Notes under the pieces: generated by a model
Databases searched by the model: none
What the model was told of the DNA's origin: nothing
The model's input: only the letters and a program-made list of their open reading frames with translations
Assembly (NCBI RefSeq): GCF_014654365.1
Contig: NZ_BNAY01000003.1
Coordinates: 930,001-994,000, forward strand
DNA length: 64,000 bases
DNA from: Amycolatopsis oliviviridis
GTDB taxonomy: Bacteria > Actinomycetota > Actinomycetes > Mycobacteriales > Pseudonocardiaceae
Reading direction: 5' to 3'
In this document: piece after piece, positions 8,701 to 16,710 of the stretch
How the letters are laid out: each line of letters opens with the position of its first letter
How positions within the stretch are numbered: position 1 is the first letter of the stretch
Translations under genes and position numbers: made by a program

Positions 8701-11012
8701 CCGTCGCGGGCGACTCCGGAACGCGGGTCGGTCAGCGCGGTGCTGTAGAGGCTGACCGACGGCGTGCGCGGGTTGAGCTGACGGGCCGCCGCGGCGACTT
8801 CTTCCAGCACCGCGTCCACATGCGTGCTGTGGAAAGCGATGTCGGTGTCGACGACGCGCATGTCGATGCCGTCCTCGCGCCACTGCGTGACGAGTTCCGC
8901 GATCGCGGCCTTGTCACCGGAGACGACGGTCGACGTCGGGCTGGCGGAGATGGCGGCGACGAGGTCGGCACGGTCACCCAGCTTGGCCTGGACCTCGGTG
9001 AACGACAGGCTCGCCAGCACCATCCCGCCGTCGCCCTCCAGCCGCTGCAACGCCGCCGCGCGGCGGCAGGCGAAGCGGGCGGCTTCAAGGATGTCGAGCG
9101 TTCCGGCGGCCACCGCGGCGGCGATCTCGCCGACCGAGTGCCCGATGATCGCGCTCGGCTTGACGCCGCGGCTGCGCCACACCTCGGCCAGGCCGACCTG
9201 CATGGCGAAGGTCAGCGCCTGGACGTGCGCGGCGGTCCAGGGGCCGCCGTCGAGGATCGCCTCACGCGGCGTCCAGCCCAGTTCCTCGCGGTAGACACCG
9301 GCCAGCGAGTCGATGATCGCGGCGAACCCGGCGTGCTCGGCGAGCAGCTGACGGCCCATGCCGGACCACTGCGAACCGTGCCCGGAGAAGACCCACACGG
9401 CGCCGTCGCTCTGCTGTCCCGCGCGGGCGATCAGGATGCCGGACGCGGGTTCGTCGACGGCGAGCGCGCGGAGCCGCTCGACCAGCTGTTCGGTGGAGGC
9501 GGCGATGACCGTGCCGCGCTGCGGAAGGTGCGAACGACGCTGCGAAAGCGTGTACCCGATCGAGGAAAGGGTCGCCTCGGGGTTGGCGTCGATCCAGTCC
9601 GCGACGGAACCGGCCAGCGCGCGCAGGCCCGCTTCCGACATCGCGGAGATCGGGAAGACCTTGCGCGTGCCGTCGTTGGTTCCCTTGTCCCGCTTGAGTT
9701 CCGGCTGCTCCGGGCCCTCTTCGAGGACGACGTGGGCGATGGTGCCGCCGACGCCGTAGCTGGAGACACCGGCGCGGCGGGTGCCCGCACCGGCGGGCCA
9801 CGGGGTGGTCTCGCCGACCAGCTTCAGCCCCGAGGCCGGGTCCGAAATAGCGTCGTTGGGCTCGGTGTGCAGGCTCGGCGGGATCTGCTCGTTCCGCAGC
9901 GCCAGCACGGTCTTGATCACGCCGGTGATGCCGGAACCGCCCTCGACGTGCCCGATGTTCGGCTTCACCGAACCGACCAGGCACGGGTTCTCCGTCGACC
10001 GCACCGCCCCGATCACGGCGGCCAGCGCCTCGACCTCTTCACCGTCCCCGGTCGGGGTGCCGGTGCCGTGCGCCTCGACGTAGTCCACAGTGGACGGATC
10101 GACGCCCGCACGCTCGTAGACCTCGCGCAGCATGTGGGCCTGCGCCTCGGCGTTCGGCGCCATCATGCCCTCGGAGCGGCCGTCCTGGAAGACGCCGCTG
10201 CCGCGGATCACGGCCTGGATCGGGTCGCCGTCGCGGACCGCGTCCGAAAGCAGCTTCAGCACGATGACGCCGGCGCCCTCGCCGCGGCCGTAGCCGTCGG
10301 CGTTCTTGTCGAAGGCCTTGCTGGTGCCGTCCGGCGACATCGCGCCCGCGCCCTCCAGCGCGACGTTCAGCGCCGGGGTGGCCATGATGTTGACGCCACC
10401 GACGAGCGCGATCGACGTCTCACCGGTGCGCAGGCTCTGCGCCGCGATGTGCAGCGCGGTCAGCGAACCGGCGCACGCGGTGTCGACGGCCATGCTCGGG
10501 CCGCGGACGTCGAGGAAGTAGGAAACGCGGTTCGCGATCCCGTAGAACGTCGTCCCGTTGACGGCGTACGCGCCGGTGAGGGGGATGTCCTCCAGCAGGC
10601 GGCGGCCGTAGTCGTTCGAGTTGGCGGCGACGAACACACCGGCGTCGGAGTTGCGCAGCGACAGCGGCGGGACACCCGCGTCCGCCAGCGCCTCCCAGGC
10701 CAGTTCGAGGATGAATCGCTGCTGCGGGTCGAGGAAGTCCGCCTCACGCGGGGAAATGCCGAAGAAGTCGGCGTCGAATCCCTCGATGTCGTCGAGGAAG
10801 GAGCCGCGGATCGTGGTCCCCCTCAGGATCGCGGTCGCCTGTGGACTGCTGGCCGCGTAAGACTTCCACCGCTTCTCGGGCATGTCGCTGACGGTGCTCT
10901 TACCATCGGCGAGGAACTCCCAGAACTTCTCCGGAGAGTCGAGGTCTGGAGCGAACCTGCAACTCATACCGATGATCGCAATGGCTTCGTCGGGTGCTTT
11001 GTACTCGCTCAA
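5721..11012 (-). CDS. Iterative type I PKS (KS-AT-DH/TH-KR-ACP), aryl-acid synthase type
   Basis: A 1,763-residue single-module PKS. Domains in order: KS with nucleophile Cys180 (DTACAGS), His315 (EAHGTGT) and His355 (KPNIGH); AT with Ser626 (GHSVG) and an AFHS signature at about 725-729 that points to malonyl-CoA; a DH-like domain with His932 in HGLVGVEVTP; KR with GGLGGLG and YAAAN; a C-terminal ACP with Ser1709 (GVDS). There is no ER or thioesterase. Size and order match bacterial iterative 6-methylsalicylate and naphthoate synthases (ChlB1, NcsB, MdpB types), where the DH-like domain may release the product. An active-looking KR argues against orsellinate. The TTG start at 11012 follows GAGGAG; the frame runs 33 codons further up but the KS opens just after the TTG. 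Which aryl acid is made cannot be read directly. Confidence 0.9.
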   Translation of the reverse strand: MSEYKAPDEAIAIIGMSCRFAPDLDSPEKFWEFLADGKSTVSDMPEKRWKSYAASSPQATAILRGTTIRGSFLDDIEGFDADFFGISPREADFLDPQQRFILELAWEALADAGVPPLSLRNSDAGVFVAANSNDYGRRLLEDIPLTGAYAVNGTTFYGIANRVSYFLDVRGPSMAVDTACAGSLTALHIAAQSLRTGETSIALVGGVNIMATPALNVALEGAGAMSPDGTSKAFDKNADGYGRGEGAGVIVLKLLSDAVRDGDPIQAVIRGSGVFQDGRSEGMMAPNAEAQAHMLREVYERAGVDPSTVDYVEAHGTGTPTGDGEEVEALAAVIGAVRSTENPCLVGSVKPNIGHVEGGSGITGVIKTVLALRNEQIPPSLHTEPNDAISDPASGLKLVGETTPWPAGAGTRRAGVSSYGVGGTIAHVVLEEGPEQPELKRDKGTNDGTRKVFPISAMSEAGLRALAGSVADWIDANPEATLSSIGYTLSQRRSHLPQRGTVIAASTEQLVERLRALAVDEPASGILIARAGQQSDGAVWVFSGHGSQWSGMGRQLLAEHAGFAAIIDSLAGVYREELGWTPREAILDGGPWTAAHVQALTFAMQVGLAEVWRSRGVKPSAIIGHSVGEIAAAVAAGTLDILEAARFACRRAAALQRLEGDGGMVLASLSFTEVQAKLGDRADLVAAISASPTSTVVSGDKAAIAELVTQWREDGIDMRVVDTDIAFHSTHVDAVLEEVAAAARQLNPRTPSVSLYSTALTDPRSGVARDGDYWAGNLRNPVRFAEAVEAAFEDGHRVFVEISSHPVVSHSIIETAESLGIDDLAGCATLRRNTDEVGTLLHNLAKLHVQGVEIDWTRDFAEGDLLGIPAAAWQHKPYWIFPETGADAGLGSGHDPESHSLLGGRMTVSGAPSRQVWQTRLDMDSRPYPQSHGLVGVEVTPAASIINTFALAAEEEVAPALTDIVLRTPLAVQPARIVQIVKEGRSLALATRIADETSADSDEWITHTTATIDTGAKAPEGRIDFATIRDRLPTGSLTKADEMFGRMGVEGYAFPWDMSELYYDDVEQLALMDCVAPPAKLATSWAHVIDAALTISAMVVSPGHATVLWMSRGIEKVAWKGEPPARIIVHATRSPKSPEDTVDVLVANEDGDIISEVIGLKFAAVEHLGTAVLPRDLVHEITWHELPEATLASDLDQIVVVGPPATTGTLVEQFTAAGVTATAVEVAVDGEPLDLTAELFANPGAVVVAPSRAAEGERLEDSTERTTWSLIRTAQRIAELQATSKGKVATQRIWAITSGVRQGTDERSVAHGPLWGVGRIIAGEHPELWGGTIDVEHCTASDLGSRLIEVFRGPAGDEDVISLTGEGAEVARLSQITRSADGSPLHCSPSGTVLITGGLGGLGLEVARWLVDRGARRLLLAGRRGLPPRADWASVTDPDVRHQIDSVLGLEALGVTVGVLALDITDEDAVAEALAPGALGLPPVTGVIHAAGVVNDALVDKVDQDGLRDVFAPKVGGALVLHRLFPAGSLDFFVLFSSCGQFARLSGQASYAAANSFLDALATHRNSGGTSDTISLGWTAWRGVGLSQDIATTMLEANSRGLEAVSASEAFRAWAFGDRFSSDYQAVLRVLPTPPHQRKLPMFRELTVVDESADANAGTGFSVDFANLSEEETREKVTGDVREQVAAELNLEAGDIELKRPLVELGVDSVMTVALRVRLQRRYGLDLPPTILWAKPTVAAVSDHIHTSLAELAEADENQADAA

Positions 11013-11136
11013 GTCCTCGCTCCTCGAAATAGGTCGCCCGACCGGAGACAACACAAAATTCCGGCGCCTCGTTGTACGGACAGCGTCTGCCCTGGCGCCT
11101 GACTCCGGCATCTCCTCGACTGCTTGCGCGTGATCC

Positions 11137-11154
11137 TCGAGCGATCTTCGAGTG
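11137..11154. promoter_or_regulatory. SARP-like heptamer repeats in the PKS/ligase divergent promoter
   Basis: TCGAGCG at 11137 and TCGAGTG at 11148 have starts exactly 11 bp apart. A related TCGACTG lies at 11116 and TCGAGAC at 11167. TCGAG-type heptamers spaced by one helical turn are the classic binding pattern of SARP regulators. They lie between the divergent PKS and ligase genes. The usual 8-bp gap to a -10 element is not evident, so this is tentative. Confidence 0.35.
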
Positions 11155-11231
11155 CGAGCGCAAGGTTCGAGACGCCCCGGCGCGCGCCGCGTTCCTAGTG
11201 TCGGCGTCGGGACCCATATCGAGGAGGAGCC

Positions 11232-12893
11232 ATGCCGGGATCAGCCGGGCGGTCGACCGGGTCGGGGGTCGTGCCGTGGCCGCGCGCCGACGCGGACCGC
11301 TATTTCGCCGAGGGCTATTGGGAAGGCCGGTCGCTGGGGACACAGCTGGCGGAGACCGCGCGCAAGTACCCGGACGAGGTCTGCCTCGTCGACGGGGACG
11401 TGCGGATGACGTTCGGGGAGCTGCTGGCCAAGGCCGACGGCGCGGCGATCCGGATGAGCGCGCTCGGTGTCGGCGGCGACGACCGCGTCGTCATCCAGCT
11501 GCCGAACTGCTGGGAGTTCGTCGTCACCACGGTCGCGTGCCTGCGGCTCGGCGCGGTTCCGGTGTGGACGATGCCGCAGTTCCGCGAGCACGAGATCGGC
11601 GGGATCCTCGCCAACGCCGAGGCGAGCGCGATCGTCGTGCCGGACGTCCACAAAGGATTCGACCATCAGGCGCTGGCCCGCGAGGTGCTGCCGGACGGGC
11701 TCGTGTTCGTCGTCGGCGAGGACGTCGCGCCGGGCAATGTCGACCTGCGCGGGTTGTTCGTCGCGGACGAACCCGCCGAGGTCACCCAGGCGCTCGACGC
11801 CGCCGCGCCGAACGGCGACTCCGTCGCGACCTTCCTGCTTTCGGGCGGGACGACGGGGCTGCCGAAGCTGATCCCGCGCAGCGGCAACGACCTGACCTAC
11901 ATGATCAAGACGGCGTCGGAGATCTGCCGGTTCGGGCCGGGCACCTCGTATCTGGTGGTGCTGCCGCTGGGACACGGGTTCGCGAACACCGGACCGGGGA
12001 TCCTGGGCGCGCTGCTGTCCGGCGGCCGGGTCGTCATCGCGCCGTCGCCCGCTCCGCAGCAGGCGTTGCCGCTGATCGAGAGCGAGCGGATCACCGCGAC
12101 GTCCGCGGTGCCGGCGATCCTGCACCGCTGGATCGAGTACCTGGACACCGGACCCGGGATCGATCTGTCCACTTTGGAGATGATCCAGATCGGAGCGGCC
12201 AAACTCGATCCCTCACTGGCGGCTCAGGTGCGGCCGAAGCTCGGCTGCACGTTGCAGCAGGTTTTCGGGATGGGCGAAGGACTTCTGTGCCTGACGCGGC
12301 TAGACGACCCCGACGAGCTGATCCTGCACACCCAGGGCAAGCCGATCTCACCGCACGACGAGATCCGTCTCGTCGACGAGGAAGGCGCACCGGTGCCGCC
12401 GGGCGAGCCGGGGATCCTGCTGGTCCGCGGGCCGTACACGACGCGCGGCTATTACCGCTCCCCCGAGCTGAACGCGCGGTCGTTCGTCGAGGGCGGCTGG
12501 TACAACACCGGCGACATCGTCCGCGTGACACCCGAGGGCTACCTGGTGGTTTCCGGTCGGGAGAAGGACGTCATCAACCGCGGCGGCGAGAAGATCAACG
12601 CCGAGGAGATCGAGTCGTTCGCGCTCGAGCTGGCCGGGGTGAAGCACGCGGCGGCGGTCGCCATGCCGGATCCGGAACTCGGCGAGGTCGTCTGCCTCTA
12701 TGTGGTCGCTACCGATTCCGTGGCGCTAAAGGACGTCCACGACCTGATGCTCGCGGCGGGCGCGGCTCGGTTCAAGCTCCCGGAGCGGCTGGTCGTCGTC
12801 GACGCCCTGCCCGCCACCGGGATCGGCAAGGTGGACAAGAAGGCGCTGCGGGCGGACATCGCCGAGCGGCTGAAGGGGCCTTTGGCCGCATGA
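11232..12893 (+). CDS. Aryl-acid-AMP ligase (EntE/DhbE-like)
   Basis: A 553-residue ANL-superfamily adenylating enzyme, closest by eye to stand-alone 2,3-dihydroxybenzoate-AMP ligases (EntE, DhbE). Readable motifs are LLSGGTTGLPK (P-loop), QQVFGMGEGL, GWYNTGD, GREKDVINRGGEKI and the catalytic lysine in TGIGKVDKKAL near the C-terminus. It would activate an aromatic acid as acyl-AMP for transfer to CoA or a carrier protein. The LPLGHGF segment places Gly where DhbE and EntE have the Asn that contacts the 2-hydroxyl, so the substrate is probably not a simple dihydroxybenzoate or salicylate. A perfect GAGGAGGAG site precedes the ATG. It is divergent from the PKS, whose product is the obvious substrate (inference). 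Confidence 0.85.
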   Translation: MPGSAGRSTGSGVVPWPRADADRYFAEGYWEGRSLGTQLAETARKYPDEVCLVDGDVRMTFGELLAKADGAAIRMSALGVGGDDRVVIQLPNCWEFVVTTVACLRLGAVPVWTMPQFREHEIGGILANAEASAIVVPDVHKGFDHQALAREVLPDGLVFVVGEDVAPGNVDLRGLFVADEPAEVTQALDAAAPNGDSVATFLLSGGTTGLPKLIPRSGNDLTYMIKTASEICRFGPGTSYLVVLPLGHGFANTGPGILGALLSGGRVVIAPSPAPQQALPLIESERITATSAVPAILHRWIEYLDTGPGIDLSTLEMIQIGAAKLDPSLAAQVRPKLGCTLQQVFGMGEGLLCLTRLDDPDELILHTQGKPISPHDEIRLVDEEGAPVPPGEPGILLVRGPYTTRGYYRSPELNARSFVEGGWYNTGDIVRVTPEGYLVVSGREKDVINRGGEKINAEEIESFALELAGVKHAAAVAMPDPELGEVVCLYVVATDSVALKDVHDLMLAAGAARFKLPERLVVVDALPATGIGKVDKKALRADIAERLKGPLAA

Positions 12894-12901
12894 GACGCGG
12901 C

Positions 12902-12944
12902 GAAGGGAGCTTTCCCCGCATCTGATGCGGGGAAAGCTCCCTTC
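12902..12944. terminator. Perfect 20-bp-arm hairpin between convergent genes
   Basis: GAAGGGAGCTTTCCCCGCAT pairs perfectly with 12925-12944 around a 3-base loop. It lies 9 bases after the ligase stop and 4 bases before the O-methyltransferase stop on the other strand, so it can serve as a bidirectional terminator. It may belong to the same class of long 3'-end palindromes as those at 231 and 1728, with a different sequence. Confidence 0.75.
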
Positions 12945-12947
12945 AGC

Positions 12948-13961
12948 TCAGGCCTTGACCAATTCCACAATGGACATATAAGACTTCTGGCCCACCTTGT
13001 GCGTCCCGCGCACCCTGAGCCCGGCCATGCGCGCCAGCTCGGCCAGCTCGGAGAGCCCGCGTTCCTTGCCGCCGTTGTAGATGAGCATGCGCAGGTCCAT
13101 GCCGGTGTTCGGGGTCTCGCCGTCGGAACCGATCGCCTCGACGAGCAGGACGACACCGTCGTCCCCGGCCGCCTCCGCGCACCGCTTCAGGATCTGGACG
13201 GACGGCCCGTCGTCCCAGTCGTGGATGATCGCCGACAGCACGTACGCGTCCGCGCCGGCGGGCAGCGGGTCGAAGAAGCTCCCCGGCACGACGTCGATCC
13301 GTTCGGCCAGACCGCTCCCGGCGAACCGCTCGCGCGCGTTGGCCGCCGGTCCCGGCAGGTCCACCAGCGTGCCGTGCAAGCCGGAATGCTTGGTGAGCAA
13401 CGCTTCCAGGAGCGCGCCGCTGCCGCCCGCGACGTCGACCACGTGCCCGAGGCCCGCCCAGTCGTAGGCGTCGACGATGCCCGCGTTGTCGAGCGCGATG
13501 TGGTGCCCCATCAGCGCGTCGAAGGACGCCGACAGTTCCGCGTCGCCGCTGAGGTCGTCCCAGAACGGGACGCCGTGACGCACCGAATAGGACTCCTCGC
13601 CGGTCTTCACCGCGTGGGCGAGATCGACGAAACTCAAGTCCCCCTTGCCGATGGCGCCGTTCATGTCCAGCCACTTCCGCTTGCTGCGCGGGTGATCGTC
13701 ACGGAGTTGCTCGCCGACCTCGGTCACCGCGTAGGCGCCCGTGTGGTCCCTGGTGAACAGCCCGACGGTGACCAGATGCAGCAGCAGGCGGTCCAGCGCC
13801 CCCGCGTGCGTGCCGGTGACCGCGGCGAGTCGCGCCGGGGTGCGCGCCCCGGCCGCGATGTGATCGGCGACCCGCAAGGTGGCCGCCACCCGGACCGCCA
13901 TCGGTGTCGCCAGATCCGCCAACGCCCTCAGCCCGAGCCGTCCCGCGTCGTCGACCGACAT
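12948..13961 (-). CDS. SAM-dependent O-methyltransferase (aromatic/polyketide type)
   Basis: 337 residues with the two-part layout of plant-like small-molecule O-methyltransferases. An N-terminal winged-helix dimerisation domain covers roughly residues 15-90, and a Rossmann domain carries VVDVAGGSGALLEALL (SAM-binding motif I), IHDWDD (with the general-base His) and a later GKERGLSELAELARMAGL segment. Relatives include TcmO, NcsB1 and DmpM-type enzymes. With the PKS and ligase it forms a PKS/O-methyltransferase/ligase set like the naphthoate and benzoate subclusters of enediyne loci, so it probably methylates a phenol of the PKS product. The ATG start follows AAAGGAG. It converges on the ligase gene across a strong hairpin. 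Confidence 0.85.
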   Translation of the reverse strand: MSVDDAGRLGLRALADLATPMAVRVAATLRVADHIAAGARTPARLAAVTGTHAGALDRLLLHLVTVGLFTRDHTGAYAVTEVGEQLRDDHPRSKRKWLDMNGAIGKGDLSFVDLAHAVKTGEESYSVRHGVPFWDDLSGDAELSASFDALMGHHIALDNAGIVDAYDWAGLGHVVDVAGGSGALLEALLTKHSGLHGTLVDLPGPAANARERFAGSGLAERIDVVPGSFFDPLPAGADAYVLSAIIHDWDDGPSVQILKRCAEAAGDDGVVLLVEAIGSDGETPNTGMDLRMLIYNGGKERGLSELAELARMAGLRVRGTHKVGQKSYMSIVELVKA

Positions 13962-14116
13962 TAGTGCTCCTTTCGCCCTTCGGTCAGGCTAGGGGCGGGA
14001 GGGGCGGCGAGGCTTATCCACGACTGCTCGCAATCGGGGAGAGGCCAACCGCCCTTCGCGACCTTTAACGTCGTTGTCCGAGGAGAGGGCAGTTCCCCGG
14101 ACCGGAGGTCGATCCC

Positions 14117-15379
14117 GTGGCACACCACGATTCCGAACCCCGGCTGGCGATCCCCGGACGCGGAGCCGTGGAACCGCCCGACCTCGCCGGAACGCTCAGC
14201 GTCCGCGACCGTGACCTCGCGGACGCTGAGCGGGACTTCGGCGATCACGTCCACCGCCGTCCGCTCGCCGTCGCCTTCCCGGCGACCGCCGTCGACGTCG
14301 CGACCCTCGTCCGGTTCGGCCGGACGCACGGAATCCCTGTCGTGGCACGAGGTGCCGGGCATTCGGTCGACGGGCAGGCCTTGGTCGACGCCGGGATCGT
14401 CATCGACATGTCGTCACTCGGCGGGGTCCGCCCGTTCGGCCCGGACCGGATCAGCGTGGACGCGGGCGCCCGCTGGCGCGCGGTCGTCGACGCGTCGCTG
14501 CGCACGGGCACCGTCCCGCCCGTGCTTCCCGACTACCTGGAACTCTCCGTCGGCGGCTTGCTGTCCACCGGCGGTTTCGGCGGCGCCAGCCACCGCTACG
14601 GCTCGCAGGCGGACAACGTCCACGATCTCGACGTCGTCACCCCCGACGGGGAATTGGTGACCTGCTCGCCCACGGGCAACGCGGCGCTCTTCGACGCCGT
14701 GCGCGGGACGCAGGGGCGGCACGGGATCATCACGCGGGCCACCGTCGCGCTGACCCGCGCGCCGTCGAAGGTCCGGCGGCATCGCTTGACGTATCACGAT
14801 CTCGGCGCGTACCTAGGCGATCAGCGGCGGCTGGTGGACGAGCTCCGCTTCGATCACGTCGACGGCCAGGCGCAGTACGCGGACGGACGCTGGCGTTTCG
14901 TCCTGGAGGCGGTTTCCGCGCAGGCACAGCCGATCGGCGACCTCCGGCACGATTCGGCCGAGATCGCCGAGGCGACCTACCGGGAGTTCGCCGACCGGAT
15001 CCTGCCGATCGAGGCGCACCTGCGGTCGACGGGTTCGTGGTACCACCCGCATCCCCGCGCGAACGTCCTGTTGCCGGGGAAGCACGCGGAGAAAGTGCTC
15101 GGCGACGCGCTCGCCGCGTTGACGCCCGAGATGCTCGGCGCCGGCGGCAGCGTGCTCCTCTATCTCTTCCCGACCGCGCGGGTTTCCGCACCCCGCGTCC
15201 CGGTCGCGCGGGATCCGTACACCGTGCTGTTCGGGGTCCAGCGGACCGCGCCGCCCGGAGACCTCGTGACGCTGCGGCGCATGCGCGAGGCCAACGCCGC
15301 CCTGCACGCGACAGCACGGCGTCTCGGCGGGGCGAGCTACGCCTATCCGCTGGACGCCACGGACGCCCGGGCGGCCTGA
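14117..15379 (+). CDS. Cytokinin-dehydrogenase-like FAD oxidase, short C-terminus
   Basis: A 420-residue PCMH-type flavoprotein. RGAGHS at residues 78-83 matches the motif whose His (82) carries covalent FAD in cytokinin dehydrogenases. PDYLELSVGG matches the catalytic TDYLxLTVGG of that family, followed by the expected GxxxRYGxQxDNV stretch and a substrate-domain SWYHPHPRANVLLPG like VPHPWLN. Plant enzymes are about 520-530 residues. Here the protein stops just after the point matching YKxYL, lacking some 45 residues that normally include the WxxHFG and SPGQ segments. The last 37 bases overlap the convergent decarboxylase gene. The GTG start has GGAGG upstream. Role unknown: amine oxidation in the neighbouring pathway, or a decayed copy. 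Confidence 0.75.
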   Translation: MAHHDSEPRLAIPGRGAVEPPDLAGTLSVRDRDLADAERDFGDHVHRRPLAVAFPATAVDVATLVRFGRTHGIPVVARGAGHSVDGQALVDAGIVIDMSSLGGVRPFGPDRISVDAGARWRAVVDASLRTGTVPPVLPDYLELSVGGLLSTGGFGGASHRYGSQADNVHDLDVVTPDGELVTCSPTGNAALFDAVRGTQGRHGIITRATVALTRAPSKVRRHRLTYHDLGAYLGDQRRLVDELRFDHVDGQAQYADGRWRFVLEAVSAQAQPIGDLRHDSAEIAEATYREFADRILPIEAHLRSTGSWYHPHPRANVLLPGKHAEKVLGDALAALTPEMLGAGGSVLLYLFPTARVSAPRVPVARDPYTVLFGVQRTAPPGDLVTLRRMREANAALHATARRLGGASYAYPLDATDARAA

Positions 15380-16710
15380 ATCGCGGCGGCACTGCGGTCG
15401 ACGTCGGCCTCGGTCGTGCTCCAGTTGGACACCGAGATGCGCATCAGGCGACGGCCGCGCCACGTGGTCGCGCCCATCCAGCACTCGCCGGACCGCTGAA
15501 CGACCTCGATCACGCGCTCCGTGTCGTCACCGAAGTCGACGAGGACCTGGTTCAGCACGACGTCGTTCACGACGGTGATGCCCGCTTCGGTGAGTTGCTC
15601 GGCGAACCTGCGGGCCAGGGCACAGCACCGTTCGATCATCTCGGCGATCCCCGTGCGGCCCAGCTCGCCGAGCGCCGCCCACGTGGCGAATCCCCGCGCC
15701 CGGCGGGACGACTCCGGCACGAAGTCGCCCGGCGCCCGCACGCCGCCGTCGCCCTGGCCGGTCAGGTACGCGGCGGTGAGCGACATCGAGGCCCGGTGCG
15801 ACTCGGGGTGAGCGCAGAAGGCGTATCCGCTGTCGTACGGGACGTTGAGCCACTTGTGCCCGTCGACCGCCCAGGAATCGGCCGTTTCCAGTCCCGTCGT
15901 GAGGTGCCTGAGCGCGGGGGCGGCGGCCGCCCAGAGCCCGAACGCGCCGTCGACGTGGACCCACGCGCCGTGCCGATGGGCGATCTCGGTCGCTGCGGCG
16001 AAGTCGTCGAACGCGCCGGTGTTCACGTTCCCTGCCTGAAGGCAAACGATTGCGGGCCCGTCGAGCGCCTTCTCGAGTCCGGCGATGTCGATGGCGCCCT
16101 GGTCGTCGGCGCGCACCGGCTGGACGGCGTCGGTCCCCAGGCCGAGGAGGCGGAGGGAGCGGTCGATCGTCGCGTGCCGCTCCTCGTTGGCGATGACCCG
16201 CAGCGGCGGCGCCCCGTGCAGCCCGCGGCGTTCGACGTCCCAGCCCGCCCGGGCCAGCACGTGATGCCGAGCGGCGGCCAGGCCGACCGTGTTCGCGCCC
16301 TGTCCGCCGGTCACGAACCCGAAGGAGGCGTGCGACGGCAGGCCGAGGACGTCCTTGAGCCATGCGCCGGCCACGTCCTCGACGATCGCGCCCGCCGGCG
16401 AGGTGACCTTGTTGAACGCGGGCTGGTCCCAGCCGGTCGCCAGCATGTCGGCCGCCGTCGCGGCGTCGAGCGCGCCACCGGTGACGAAGCCGAAGTACCT
16501 CGGCCCGGTGCTCGCCACCAGCGCGGGCTCGACGGCGTCGGCCAGCCGCCGGATCACGTCGGCGGGAGGGGCGGGTTTCTCGGGCAGATCGCCGAGCTTT
16601 TCGCGGACGCCCGACGTGTCGTCAGGGAAGACAGGGGCGTCGGCCACGCTCTCGCGGTAATCGGCCGCGCGGGCGGCGACGCCGGCCAGGAGATCTCTGA
16701 GGTCACTCAC
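15343..16710 (-). CDS. PLP-dependent group II decarboxylase family protein
   Basis: 455 residues, of the size and order of aromatic-L-amino-acid/glutamate-type decarboxylases. Visible features are the FGFVTGGQGANT cofactor-phosphate loop, His179 (NEERHATID) for ring stacking, Asp254 in HVDGAFG for the pyridine nitrogen, and the Schiff-base Lys286 in DGHKW. All catalytic residues are present. It should decarboxylate or oxidise an amino acid; the substrate cannot be read. It starts 8 bases inside the end of the upstream methyltransferase gene, so the two are translated together. Its 3' end overlaps that of the convergent oxidase gene. A link to the PKS locus is positional only. Confidence 0.8.
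   Translation of the reverse strand: MSDLRDLLAGVAARAADYRESVADAPVFPDDTSGVREKLGDLPEKPAPPADVIRRLADAVEPALVASTGPRYFGFVTGGALDAATAADMLATGWDQPAFNKVTSPAGAIVEDVAGAWLKDVLGLPSHASFGFVTGGQGANTVGLAAARHHVLARAGWDVERRGLHGAPPLRVIANEERHATIDRSLRLLGLGTDAVQPVRADDQGAIDIAGLEKALDGPAIVCLQAGNVNTGAFDDFAAATEIAHRHGAWVHVDGAFGLWAAAAPALRHLTTGLETADSWAVDGHKWLNVPYDSGYAFCAHPESHRASMSLTAAYLTGQGDGGVRAPGDFVPESSRRARGFATWAALGELGRTGIAEMIERCCALARRFAEQLTEAGITVVNDVVLNQVLVDFGDDTERVIEVVQRSGECWMGATTWRGRRLMRISVSNWSTTEADVDRSAAAIQAARASVASSG

Noticed and set aside
5679..11102. 1,807-codon open frame on the plus strand opposite the PKS gene
   Set aside because: It is the high-GC shadow of the PKS: Arg/Gly/Asp/Val-rich, with no domain motifs, while the minus strand has every KS, AT, KR and ACP motif.
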